Shown piece by piece: positions 18,068 to 26,907 of a DNA stretch of 64,000 nt (position 1 is the stretch's first letter; every line of letters begins with the position of its first letter). Below the pieces are notes generated by a model. It was not told the DNA's origin. It made no database searches and was given only the letters and a program-made list of their open reading frames with translations. Made by a program: the position numbers and the translations under genes. The stretch covers positions 310,001-374,000 of the forward strand of contig NZ_JAFFQE010000002.1 of assembly GCF_016919005.1 (NCBI RefSeq), written 5' to 3'. Source of the DNA: Desulfopila inferna. GTDB taxonomy: Bacteria; Desulfobacterota; Desulfobulbia; Desulfobulbales; Desulfocapsaceae.

Positions 18068-18805
18068 CTAATAGCCAACATGCTGAAGAAAGTTCTTCAA
18101 TCTTTCCGAGGGAGGATCCTGCAGCAGTGCCGTAGGATTACCGTCTTCGGCGACCCTGCCTTCGTCCATAAAAATAAGGCGCGACCCCGCCTTGCTGGCA
18201 AAGCTCATCTCATGGGTGACCACAACCATGGTAAAGCCCTCCATGGCTACGGCAGTCATGACGTTGAGAACCTCTTCCCGCAGTTCAGGATCGAGCGCCG
18301 AGGTGGGCTCGTCAAAAAGCATGATCCTGGGCCGCATTGCCATTGCTCTGGCTATGGCCACCCGTTGCTGTTGTCCTCCGGAAAGCTCAGACGGGTAAAA
18401 GTTGCCTTTTTCACCTAATCCTACCTTTTCGAGAAGATCATGCGCTACATCGTTGGCTTCCTTTTGAGAGACTCCGCGAACCTTCCTGGGGCCGAAGGCA
18501 ACATTTTCCAGGACAGTCATATGGGGGAATAGATAAAACAGCTGAAAAACCATTCCCACCTCTTTGCGGATTTCGCGGATCAGATGCTTCTGAGCGGGCA
18601 AATGTATGCCGTTGACGGTCAGATCGCCGGAGGTAACGATCTCCAGGCCGTTAATGCAGCGCAACAGGGTTGATTTGCCCGAACCGGAGGGCCCGACAAT
18701 GACCACGACCTCTTTTTCCTCTATGGTCAGATCAATGTCATGCAGCACCTCGACATCACCAAAGCTCTTGCAGACCTTTCTGAATTCTATCACATTGTTC
18801 GTCAT
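18068..18805 (-). CDS. Polar amino acid ABC transporter, ATP-binding protein
   Basis: 245 residues, GlnQ/HisP type. Walker A GPSGSGKSTLL, Q-loop VFQLFYLFPHMTVLENV, signature LSGGQQQRVAIARA, Walker B IMLFDEPTSALD, and the switch histidine in VVVTHEM. It energises uptake through the permease encoded upstream, with which it overlaps by 4 bases (ATGA). Third gene of a binding protein-permease-ATPase operon. Confidence 0.95.
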   Translation of the reverse strand: MTNNVIEFRKVCKSFGDVEVLHDIDLTIEEKEVVVIVGPSGSGKSTLLRCINGLEIVTSGDLTVNGIHLPAQKHLIREIRKEVGMVFQLFYLFPHMTVLENVAFGPRKVRGVSQKEANDVAHDLLEKVGLGEKGNFYPSELSGGQQQRVAIARAMAMRPRIMLFDEPTSALDPELREEVLNVMTAVAMEGFTMVVVTHEMSFASKAGSRLIFMDEGRVAEDGNPTALLQDPPSERLKNFLQHVGY

Positions 18806-19524
18806 ACTATTTTGATCCTTCTCTCGAGATATTTCATGAAAATTGCAAGGGCTGAAGTCATAATCAGATAACAGATCGCCACTGCCGACCAGATCTCAAG
18901 TGCTCTGAAATTGCTTGCCATAATTTCCTGACCTTGTCGCGTCAGCTCCCCTACACCGATGACGATGAATAAAGAGGTGTCTTTCAGGCTGATGATAAAT
19001 TGATTACCCAGGGGCGGAATGGCACGCTTGAATGCTATTGGACCGATAATGCTTGTCAGCAGCTGCAGTCTGGATATTCCCATGGACATGCCGGCTTCGA
19101 CCAATCCTTTGTTGACCGACAGCACCGCACCCCGGACGATTTCCGCAATATAGGCGCCGGCATTGATGATAATGGTGATGATCGCCGCAGTCAGGGCATC
19201 AAAACGAATCCCCCGTATACCGGTAACCACCTCTATCAGCATCGGCAGCGCGAAATAAATGAACATAGCCTGCACGATAATAGGTGTTCCCCGGATCAAC
19301 TCGACATATCCTGCCGCCATTTTCTGGCCGATTATGCCGGCTATGTGAAAAAAACCGTAGCTTTCTCCGCCGATCTCCTTGGTACCGGCAAGCCGCATGA
19401 CACCGGCGACTGTCCCCATGGCCAACCCCCCGAATATACCAATTATCGTTATATACCACGTTAACTTGGCGCCTTCGAGCAGTGAGGGAATAGCATCCAC
19501 TATGTATTGAAATTCAAAGCTCAT
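18802..19524 (-). CDS. Polar amino acid ABC transporter, permease
   Basis: 240 residues, GlnP/HisQM type inner membrane protein with about five membrane spans and the EAA loop EAGMSMGISRLQLLTSIIGP. It overlaps the ATPase gene and starts about 95 bases after the binding protein gene. A single permease gene suggests a homodimeric channel. Confidence 0.93.
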   Translation of the reverse strand: MSFEFQYIVDAIPSLLEGAKLTWYITIIGIFGGLAMGTVAGVMRLAGTKEIGGESYGFFHIAGIIGQKMAAGYVELIRGTPIIVQAMFIYFALPMLIEVVTGIRGIRFDALTAAIITIIINAGAYIAEIVRGAVLSVNKGLVEAGMSMGISRLQLLTSIIGPIAFKRAIPPLGNQFIISLKDTSLFIVIGVGELTRQGQEIMASNFRALEIWSAVAICYLIMTSALAIFMKYLERRIKIV

Positions 19525-19619
19525 AATGTTGTTTTACGCTAATCATAGTTAAAATAAGACAAGGGGAACCTCTAGGAAACTGGTCCCCCTCAAGTGAATT
19601 TTTGCAGAATAATCAGGGA

Positions 19620-20375
19620 TTATTCAGGAAGAGTTCCAAACCACTTTTTGTAGAGCTGGTCGTACTCACCGTCTTCCTGCATTTCAAGGAGTGCTATATT
19701 CACCTGGTCGCGCAGGGGGCTGCCCTGCTGAAGACCAATGCCGTAATAGGCTGCCTTGACATCCGCTCCGACAGCTTTAACCCTGCCTTCTCCGGCCGTC
19801 TTGACATAATAGAGAACATTGGGGGTATCATGCATGGCTGCATCGGCGCCGCCGGTAGCTACTTCGAGATATGCCTGATCTATATTGGGGAATTTCGTAA
19901 GTTTCTCCACACCAAGAGTTTCCGCATAGGGAACTGTGGCTGTACCGGTTTTCACCGCAACCACCTTTCCTTTCAGATCGGCAGGGCCATTGATATCGGT
20001 ATTGTCGATCGGGACCATCACCTTGAGACCGGCTCTGAAGTAAGGATGGGAAAAATCAATTGCTTTTTCTCTTTCAGAGGTAATGAAAATGGCAGCCAGG
20101 ACAACATCCAGGTTACCGGTTGTCAATCCGGGGATGAGCCCGTTGAAATCCATAGGTACTAATTCGTAATCTACATCGATCCGTTTAGCAATTGCGTCCC
20201 ATAATTCAACGTCGAATCCGGTGTATTTACCATCTTTTCCTTTAAATTCAAAAGGCACAAAAGCCGTATCGACGCCCACCCTCAGCTCCGCCGCAGCACT
20301 GAAGCCAACGGTTACGAACAGCATTGCAATCGCGGTTGCCGTTGATAGTAGTCTTCTCAAAAATGATTTTCTCAT
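19620..20375 (-). CDS. Periplasmic amino acid-binding protein (SBP family 3)
   Basis: 251 residues. A signal peptide of about 28 residues (FLRRLLSTATAIAMLFVTVG) is followed by LRVGVDTAFVPFEFKGKDG and YTGFDVELWDAIAKR, the family 3 signature. Such proteins bind glutamine, histidine, arginine or similar; specificity cannot be read here. The neighbouring glutamine synthetase family gene, divergently transcribed, suggests glutamine or glutamate. A GGAG ribosome site precedes the ATG. Confidence 0.92.
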   Translation of the reverse strand: MRKSFLRRLLSTATAIAMLFVTVGFSAAAELRVGVDTAFVPFEFKGKDGKYTGFDVELWDAIAKRIDVDYELVPMDFNGLIPGLTTGNLDVVLAAIFITSEREKAIDFSHPYFRAGLKVMVPIDNTDINGPADLKGKVVAVKTGTATVPYAETLGVEKLTKFPNIDQAYLEVATGGADAAMHDTPNVLYYVKTAGEGRVKAVGADVKAAYYGIGLQQGSPLRDQVNIALLEMQEDGEYDQLYKKWFGTLPE

Positions 20376-20529
20376 GTTCTTCTCCTTTTAGTTTTTGTTA
20401 GTAGGGATCTTTTATTCCTATCTTCATGGAGTCACTTTGTCAACAAAGATTTCCAGAAATCCCGATTGTGCAAATATGTTTGCAAAACCGGTATTGCTCC
20501 ATTTTTATGTCTATCGGTGTAAAAAGCGC

Positions 20530-20546
20530 CGGTAAAATCATTGCAA
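20530..20546 (+). promoter_or_regulatory. Possible sigma-54 promoter before the glutamine synthetase gene
   Basis: CGGTAAAATCATTGCAA has GG (20531-20532) and GC (20543-20544) 10 bases apart and a perfect TTGCA. The -24 element is weak. It lies about 150 bases upstream of the ATG at 20692 in the 316-base divergent gap, which holds no gene. Confidence 0.35.
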
Positions 20547-20691
20547 GCACAACACGATCAAGCTAAGTTCACGCTCTGTGATTATATTCGCGGAATGAGA
20601 GTCAACCGCTGTTTGTTTTTTTTATTCTACAGGACTTCGATGGCCGGAGTCACATTACCTTAATGCAAATTCATAGGAGATTAGTTCAATC

Positions 20692-21993
20692 ATGGAAGAT
20701 TTGCCAAGCCGGATCAGCAAAGTAGATACCTTGCAGATTTTTACCACGGATCTGAATGGACGGCCTGTTACCCTCCAGGTCAACAGCGATAACCCTGATT
20801 CTTTATTCCAGAGAGGAATTGGTTTTGACGGCAGTTCGGTACCCGGATACGGCACAGTCAATGACAGCGATAAGTTGTTGATTCCTCTTGCCGAAACATT
20901 CAAGACCGTGAAATTCTCCCATGAGAATCTCGGTTTTTTGATAGGCGGAATAAGTGAAGAATACGGCAAAAGGTCTGCGCTAGATCCCCGATATCTTCTT
21001 GAAAGAACAGTGGCCCAAGCCGAAGAAGAATTTGGAATCCGTTTTTTAACCGCCCCCGAACATGAATTCTTTCTGTTGAGCAATGATGAATTCGGCAAAG
21101 ATATCCATACCGACAAAGCCGGTTATTTTCATGCCGACCCCGAGGGCAAGGGAGAAGTCGTCCGTAAAGAAATCGTTTCGGTGCTGAAAAAATGCGGCAT
21201 CAATTTTGAAAAAATGCACCACGAGGTTACCCCCTCGCAACATGAAATTAACCTCTCCTGTCTCGCCCCCCTTGAAACTGCCGACAGAACGGTCCTCTTC
21301 TCCTATATTACCAAAAGGATCGCTTATGAGCAAAAAATGTATGCCTCATTTATGCCCAAGCCGTTTAACGGATTTAATCGCAATGCCCTTCATTTTCATG
21401 TATCTGCCCAGGATCTGAATGGCAATCACCTCTTTTACGACGATGAGGCAGAGCATAAACTCAGCACAACCGCCCGCCATTTTATCGGTGGAATCTTAAA
21501 ATATGCCAGGGAAACCTCGATAATAATGGCTGCCACCTTCAATTCCTATAAAGCCTATGTTGTCGGCAAAGAGGCTCCCATCGTGCGGAGTTGGGGACTA
21601 AAAAACCGCAGTTCAATGGTGAGGGTGCCGTATGCCACGGGACCGAAAGATACCCGAATTGAAATCCGCTCGCCCGATCCTTCCGGCAATATCTATTTGC
21701 AGCTTGCCACTATTCTGGGAATGGGCCTTCAGGGAATCAGAGAAAAGATCGACTGCGGCACCCATGAGGCTGAAAGTTCCTATGCAACGCAAAAGGCCTC
21801 CAGTCTCTGGGACAAGAATTTCCTGCCGACCAATATGTATGAGGCTCTCCTTGAAGCTGAAAGGAGCACATTTCTCAAAGATTTCCTGGGCGAGCCCCTG
21901 TATGCGCAGTATATGTCTTTGAAAATTGACGAGTGGGAGGATTTTCGGACCTTCGTGACGCCGCGCGAGCATAAAATGAGCCTGCATATTTAG
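20692..21993 (+). CDS. Glutamine synthetase family protein (GSI-like)
   Basis: 433 residues. It has the type I fold motifs: GFDGSSVPGYG, the metal-site PEHEFFL, NALHFHVS, and the substrate loop NRSSMVRVP followed by RIEIRSPDPSGNIYLQLA. It ligates ammonia (or an amine) to glutamate using ATP. The adenylylation tyrosine motif of enterobacterial GlnA (NLYDLP) is not seen; the region reads NFLPTNMYEALLEAE. It is shorter than the 470-residue GlnA, so it could be a GSI-alpha enzyme or a gamma-glutamyl-amine ligase paralogue. It is divergent from an amino acid uptake operon. Confidence 0.85.
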   Translation: MEDLPSRISKVDTLQIFTTDLNGRPVTLQVNSDNPDSLFQRGIGFDGSSVPGYGTVNDSDKLLIPLAETFKTVKFSHENLGFLIGGISEEYGKRSALDPRYLLERTVAQAEEEFGIRFLTAPEHEFFLLSNDEFGKDIHTDKAGYFHADPEGKGEVVRKEIVSVLKKCGINFEKMHHEVTPSQHEINLSCLAPLETADRTVLFSYITKRIAYEQKMYASFMPKPFNGFNRNALHFHVSAQDLNGNHLFYDDEAEHKLSTTARHFIGGILKYARETSIIMAATFNSYKAYVVGKEAPIVRSWGLKNRSSMVRVPYATGPKDTRIEIRSPDPSGNIYLQLATILGMGLQGIREKIDCGTHEAESSYATQKASSLWDKNFLPTNMYEALLEAERSTFLKDFLGEPLYAQYMSLKIDEWEDFRTFVTPREHKMSLHI

Positions 21994-22034
21994 TACCTTA
22001 CAGATTGTCTTCCTGTTTTTTTAGCAGGAAAATC

Positions 22035-22067
22035 TAAAGGCTCTTATCCGGTTCAGCCGGGTTAAGG
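22035..22067 (+). repeat. R2 interspersed repeat, short form
   Basis: TCTAAAGGCTCTTATCCGG then TTCAGCCGGGTTAAGG. It lacks the CCCTCAAGGGGG middle segment, like the copy at 39681. Preceded by an imperfect hairpin (TTCCTG...CAGGAA) about 25 bases after the glutamine synthetase stop. Confidence 0.5.
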
Positions 22068-22106
22068 CTGCAATCGCGAAAAAAGCTTATAAACAGAATC
22101 CCCGGA

Positions 22107-22135
22107 CCCGTAACCCTGCTCCGTTGGGTTACGGG
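22107..22135. terminator. Hairpin in the 21994-22405 gap
   Basis: A perfect 10-bp stem, CCCGTAACCC (22107-22116) with GGGTTACGGG (22126-22135), with a 9-base loop. There is no T-run, so it may be an RNA processing or REP-like structure rather than a true terminator. The rest of this 412-base gap shows no ORF. Confidence 0.4.
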
Positions 22136-22405
22136 GGTACCTCTGAAGAACCGTCTATTCATCTCACGAGCTCGATATCCTCAAGTTTATCTCGGTACTT
22201 CTTGAAATTCTCTCGCCATATGTATCCTTTCCGCAAGGAAACCTGCCACTTCTTTCAATTTCACCTGAAACCCTTCCCTAATATCTGCAAGTGACTATCT
22301 TTTAAATTGAGCGACCATCTACACACCAACTTCCGTTGACGGCTCAGAGTATTGGGTCCCCCACATTTTTCGGGAAAGCCCTGATCAACAAAAAGGAGAG
22401 TGCCT

Positions 22406-22885
22406 ATGGCTTTATTTCGATATTCATTGATGTTTACCGCTATTTTCTTCCTGTTCATTTGCACCACGCAGACAACAGGAGCAGAATCCGAAAAAATCTC
22501 CGGCCTGGTCAAGCTCAAAAGCAACCTTGCCATGGAAGAGACTGTTGCAGCCCTGCAAAAAGCTATCAAAGATAAGGGACTGACATTATTCACTACTATT
22601 GACCATTCCGCCAATGCCGGAAAGGCAGAAATCGACCTGCCACCTACCATGGTGGTGATCTTTGGAAACCCCAAACTCGGCACGCCACTCATGCAGATTA
22701 AGCGAACGCTCGCTATTGATCTTCCCCAGAAGATGCTAGTCTGGCAGGACGAAAAAGAACAGGTGTGGATTGCGTACAACAGTGCTGAATATTTGGCGCG
22801 CCGACATAACATTTCAGAGATGGAGCATTTTCAGAAAATCGCCGGCGCCCTCGAAGGACTAGCTCGAACTGCTGCTGGAAAATGA
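22406..22885 (+). CDS. Secreted DUF302 family protein
   Basis: 159 residues. A signal peptide (MALFRYSLMFTAIFFLFICTTQTTGA) is followed by the DUF302 core: SNLAMEETVAALQKAIKDKGLTLFTTIDHSANA, then MVVIFGNPKLGTPLMQ and ALDLPQKMLVW-like blocks. The fold is known; biochemical function is not. The ATG at 22406 follows AAGGAGAGTGCCT and was chosen over the upstream GTG. Its stop is about 40 bases before the large PAS protein. Confidence 0.88.
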   Translation: MALFRYSLMFTAIFFLFICTTQTTGAESEKISGLVKLKSNLAMEETVAALQKAIKDKGLTLFTTIDHSANAGKAEIDLPPTMVVIFGNPKLGTPLMQIKRTLAIDLPQKMLVWQDEKEQVWIAYNSAEYLARRHNISEMEHFQKIAGALEGLARTAAGK

Positions 22886-22922
22886 TGCGGTTTGCGGCCA
22901 ATCCGCCGGATATTTCCTTACG

Positions 22923-25900
22923 ATGCATAAGATGAAGTTATTCGCAATCAGGAATATAGGTGATTATGCGCAAATCCTTACCGGAATAATCAGAGAACCC
23001 CTGCTTCTTCTGGATGCCGACCTGCGGGTGGTTTCGGCAAATCCGGCATTCCATCATACTTTTCAAACCTCGGACACCGAAACCAAAAATCGCCTAATTT
23101 ACGAACTGGCTGACGGCCACTGGAATATTCCTGAGCTCAAAGATTCTCTTGAAGCGATCCGCACCGATGCCATCGAATTAGCAGATCTGCCGATTGATCA
23201 TACTTTCCCCGGGGTCGGCCGCCTGATCCTGCGGGTAAACGGTCGACGGATCGACCAGGAAGGCGACGGCAGCTACCTAATCCTGCTGGCAATCGAAGAT
23301 GCTGCCAAATCCGGGAAAGAGGAAGGAGTACAACCGGCGTCGGAAATTGAATACCGCCGCCTGGTGGAAACAATCAACAGTATCATCATTGTCATTGATG
23401 CTAAAGGAGAAATCCGGTTTTTCAACAGGTTCAGTGAATCTCTCTTCGGCTATAGCAGGGAGGAAGTCCTCGGCCGGCCTTTTGTCGGCACTATTCTCCC
23501 GGAAAAATCAGGCGATGGAGAAGACAACCGCGGGCTCATTGACGAAATACGTGAAGACCCTGACCGGTTTTATATCAATGAGAGCATGGGGCTGACCAAA
23601 ACGGGCGAAGAAGTCTGGTTTTCCTGGAGCGCCCGGGAAAGGCGCGACGAGGATGGCCGTATCGTTGAAATCCTGATTGACGGCAACGATATTACCTCTG
23701 AGTACAAGCAGAGAGAACGTGCCGATGTAGCGTATCGGGTAATTAACAATTCTCCGGATTTGATTGTCCGTCTGGACAGTATGAAGCACTACGTTTTCGT
23801 TAATCGGAAGTTTGCCGAGCTTGCCGGTGTCCACCAGGAGGAGTTTTACGGAAAAAAAATCTGTGAAATCAGCCTTCCCGTCGAATCGACTGCAAAAGTT
23901 GAGGAGGTTATCGAGGAAGCCGCACTAAGCAGAAGTGACATCACTTTTGAAACCAGCTATGGAAGTCGATCATATATGGTTACGGTCACTCCTGAACTTG
24001 ACACCGGAAACCATATCGCCCATTTCGATTTTTATGCACGGGATATTTCACGGCGCAAGCAGGCGGAAGAGGACCTCCGTCGTGAACAGGAAAAGCTGCG
24101 TCACAGCGAGGAGCGCTTCAGAAGTGTTCTGGAAAATTCTCTGGACGTGACATATCGGCGCAATCTGCAGACCGGCAGCTGTGACTACATAAGTCCTGCC
24201 ATCGAAATGATCACCGGACTCACACCAGAAGAGTTCTCTTCTCTTACCATGGAAGAAGTGCGTGAGCGATTGCATCCTGACGATCTGGAACGGGTAGACA
24301 AACAATTCAACGCCATCATCAAAAATAGAATTCTTTCAGGAATCCTGGAGTATCGTTTCAGGGCGAAAAACGGTATGTATGTCTGGATGGGTGATAATTT
24401 CAGCATCATCCATGATGATGACACCGGTGAACCACTGTACCGCGTTGGTATCGTCCGTGATATAAGCGACACCAAAAAGATGGAGGATGAACTGCGCCGG
24501 GCCTGGAACACGGCTGAAAAAAAGATGCGGGAAGCGGAGGAAAAACAGGGGATCCTCGAAGCGGTCTTCGACAACGTTCCGGAAGGATTCGTTATCTTCA
24601 ACAACGAAACCGGCAAGGTGGAATTAGTCAGCCGGCACCTTGCCGAATTTGCAGATCTGAAGCGCAGGGATCTTCACAATCTCAGCATTTCAGAATACGC
24701 CAAACTGCTGGAGGTTTCCAGTACTAGAGGCGAACCTGTGGCCTTGGAGCGGATGCCGATCTGGCGGACAATGTATAAAGGCGAGCTGGTGATTAATGAA
24801 CGTTATCGGCTAAAGAACTTCAATGGCGAGACCATTACCGTTCTCATCAATACTGCACCGGTCAGGGATGCTGAAGGTAAGATCATCCGCTCCATCGCTT
24901 CCTGGCGCAACATCGAACCCATGAAGCAGGCCGAAATAGAACTGCGGGCTTCCCGTGATGCCGCTCGAAAGGCTATGCGGAAAGCCGAAGAGCGTGAGCG
25001 CATCCTCAAAACCATCCTGGTGAACATTCCCGAGGGAATTACCATTGTCGAAGCCCCCGACGGCAAGCTGCAGCTGGTCAGCACCTATCATGAAAAGGTC
25101 ATCGGTATCCCGGCCAGAAAGCTGTTCCGCATGAGTCTTGCTGAACGTCTCGACCTCCTCAAAAATTTTCGCCCCTACGGAGACGTAGAATCTGCCGAGA
25201 AGGAAGATTTTCCGATCTGCCGGGCACTGCATAAAGGGGAAGTCATCATCAACGAGGAGTGGATACTGGATAAAAAAAACGGCAGCACCATGGTGGTCTC
25301 GATAATCGCCGCCCCGGTGCATGATGACCAGGGAAGGATCACTCATGCGGTTACCAGCTGGCGAGACATCACTAACAATAAGGAAATGGAGGCTGAACTC
25401 CGTCGCAACGAATATGAGCTGCGCACCCTTGTAGAAAGCTCTCCGGATCTCATTCTGCGGTTTGATGAACGAATGCGCTATGTCTTTGTGAATGCCACCT
25501 TCGAGCATATGACCGGAATCGAACGGGATCGCCTGATCGGCCGTACTAATAAGGAGCTTGGCATGCCTGAAGACAAATGCGGTGCCTGGGAGTCCGACCT
25601 TGAAAAGGTATTTCATTCAGGACGTGAACGGAATATCGAATTCAGTTTCTGGGGATTGTTTGGAAAACGTCATTTTTGGGGCCGGCTTATACCGGAATTC
25701 GACCGGATTGGACGGGTGGAAACGGTTATGATGGTGGCCCGGGATATCACCGAGCGAAAACAGGCGGAAGAGCATATCCGCTACCTGAGCTTCCATGACT
25801 CTGTTACCGGGCTATACAACCGGGCCTACTTCGAAGAAGAGGTGAGAAGACTCGATTCCAGACGTTTGCTGCCGGTCAGCTTTATCATGGGGGACGTCAA

Positions 25901-26792
25901 TAATCTTAAATTGACCAATGATGTCTTCGGCCACCACGAAGGCGACAGGGTGCTCCAGACGATTGCCGACATCCTTCGGGAAACCTGTCGGGATGAAGAC
26001 ATCATCGCCCGCTGGGGCGGTGACGAATTTGTCGTCATTCTGCCTGATACCGACGTTGAAACCGCTCAGGCCATCTGTTCCAGAATAAGAGAAACGGCAA
26101 AAAACAGCAGCCAAACCGTTATCCTCCCGAGTATCGCTCTGGGGACTGCGGCCAAAACTGACGCCGAACAGAATATCTACCGGATCATCATGAAGGCCGA
26201 AGCTCATATGTATGACAATAAGCTGGCGGAAAGTCGGGAAAACCAGGGGCTCGTCATTTCTTCACTTTTGGCTGGTGTCCGGAAGAAATGGCCGGAAGCA
26301 GACCAACATGTGGCACGAGCGCTGGCATTGGCGCATTCGTTTGGCAAGACGCTGAAACTGAGCGAAAGACAGATGGAGAGTCTCGACCAGATAATCCGGC
26401 TCCACGATATAGGTAAGGCGATAATTCCCGACGACCTGCTCCGTAAACCGGGGCGATTGAGCTACCAGGAATGGGAAATAGTGAAGCGCCATCCGGAGGC
26501 AGGATACCGGATCGTCAAAACTTTTGATGAAACTGCCGGAATTTCAGCAGAAATCCTGGCCCAGCGGGAACGTTGGGACGGCAGCGGATATCCCCGAGGA
26601 CTAAAGGACAGACAAATCCCTTATCTCACCAGGATCGCTACGATCCTGGATGTTTACGATGTAATAACCCATGATCGCCCCTACGAAAGGACGTTCTCAA
26701 GCAGAGAGGCCATTGATATTCTGCGCCGGGATGCAGGCAGATATTTCGACCCCGATCTGGTCGAACCTTTCGTCAGCATTATTTCAGGTTAG
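22923..26792 (+). CDS. Multi-PAS diguanylate cyclase/HD-GYP protein
   Basis: 1289 residues, apparently soluble. Seven PAS-like modules (about 15-125, 142-260, 268-380, 393-520, 541-670, 690-820, 828-950) are joined by coiled linkers. Next comes a GGDEF domain (GGDEF at 1032-1036, with inhibitory-site RDED at 1023-1026, five residues upstream), then an HD-GYP domain (HD at 1161-1162, His1190, GYP at 1222-1224). The cyclase half looks active and feedback-inhibited. In the HD-GYP half the HHE metal motif is replaced by QRE (1214-1216), so phosphodiesterase activity is doubtful. A signal-integrating c-di-GMP enzyme. The start could also be the ATG 9 bases later. Confidence 0.92.
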   Translation: MHKMKLFAIRNIGDYAQILTGIIREPLLLLDADLRVVSANPAFHHTFQTSDTETKNRLIYELADGHWNIPELKDSLEAIRTDAIELADLPIDHTFPGVGRLILRVNGRRIDQEGDGSYLILLAIEDAAKSGKEEGVQPASEIEYRRLVETINSIIIVIDAKGEIRFFNRFSESLFGYSREEVLGRPFVGTILPEKSGDGEDNRGLIDEIREDPDRFYINESMGLTKTGEEVWFSWSARERRDEDGRIVEILIDGNDITSEYKQRERADVAYRVINNSPDLIVRLDSMKHYVFVNRKFAELAGVHQEEFYGKKICEISLPVESTAKVEEVIEEAALSRSDITFETSYGSRSYMVTVTPELDTGNHIAHFDFYARDISRRKQAEEDLRREQEKLRHSEERFRSVLENSLDVTYRRNLQTGSCDYISPAIEMITGLTPEEFSSLTMEEVRERLHPDDLERVDKQFNAIIKNRILSGILEYRFRAKNGMYVWMGDNFSIIHDDDTGEPLYRVGIVRDISDTKKMEDELRRAWNTAEKKMREAEEKQGILEAVFDNVPEGFVIFNNETGKVELVSRHLAEFADLKRRDLHNLSISEYAKLLEVSSTRGEPVALERMPIWRTMYKGELVINERYRLKNFNGETITVLINTAPVRDAEGKIIRSIASWRNIEPMKQAEIELRASRDAARKAMRKAEERERILKTILVNIPEGITIVEAPDGKLQLVSTYHEKVIGIPARKLFRMSLAERLDLLKNFRPYGDVESAEKEDFPICRALHKGEVIINEEWILDKKNGSTMVVSIIAAPVHDDQGRITHAVTSWRDITNNKEMEAELRRNEYELRTLVESSPDLILRFDERMRYVFVNATFEHMTGIERDRLIGRTNKELGMPEDKCGAWESDLEKVFHSGRERNIEFSFWGLFGKRHFWGRLIPEFDRIGRVETVMMVARDITERKQAEEHIRYLSFHDSVTGLYNRAYFEEEVRRLDSRRLLPVSFIMGDVNNLKLTNDVFGHHEGDRVLQTIADILRETCRDEDIIARWGGDEFVVILPDTDVETAQAICSRIRETAKNSSQTVILPSIALGTAAKTDAEQNIYRIIMKAEAHMYDNKLAESRENQGLVISSLLAGVRKKWPEADQHVARALALAHSFGKTLKLSERQMESLDQIIRLHDIGKAIIPDDLLRKPGRLSYQEWEIVKRHPEAGYRIVKTFDETAGISAEILAQRERWDGSGYPRGLKDRQIPYLTRIATILDVYDVITHDRPYERTFSSREAIDILRRDAGRYFDPDLVEPFVSIISG

Positions 26793-26804
26793 CGGTAACT
26801 GCTT

Positions 26805-26858
26805 ATTAATCCAGCTGAGCAGGACTCTTCACAGCCCCCTTGAGGGATATAAGAATCT
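26805..26858 (-). repeat. R2 interspersed repeat copy
   Basis: CCAGCTGAGCAGGACTCTTC then CCCCCTTGAGGGATATAAG, reverse orientation. Read on the minus strand it gives TCTAAAGATTCTTATATCCC, extending the similarity to the copies at 8935 and 22035. Confidence 0.65.
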
Positions 26859-26862
26859 TTAG

Positions 26863-26901
26863 ACAGATTGTTTTCTTGCAAAAAACAAGAAAACAATCTG
26901 T
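26863..26901. terminator. Convergent terminator, perfect 16-bp hairpin
   Basis: ACAGATTGTTTTCTTG (26863-26878) pairs with CAAGAAAACAATCTGT (26886-26901) around a CAAAAAA loop. It lies between the converging PAS protein and dctM genes and abuts an R2 repeat. Confidence 0.75.
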
Positions 26902-26907
26902 AACGTA

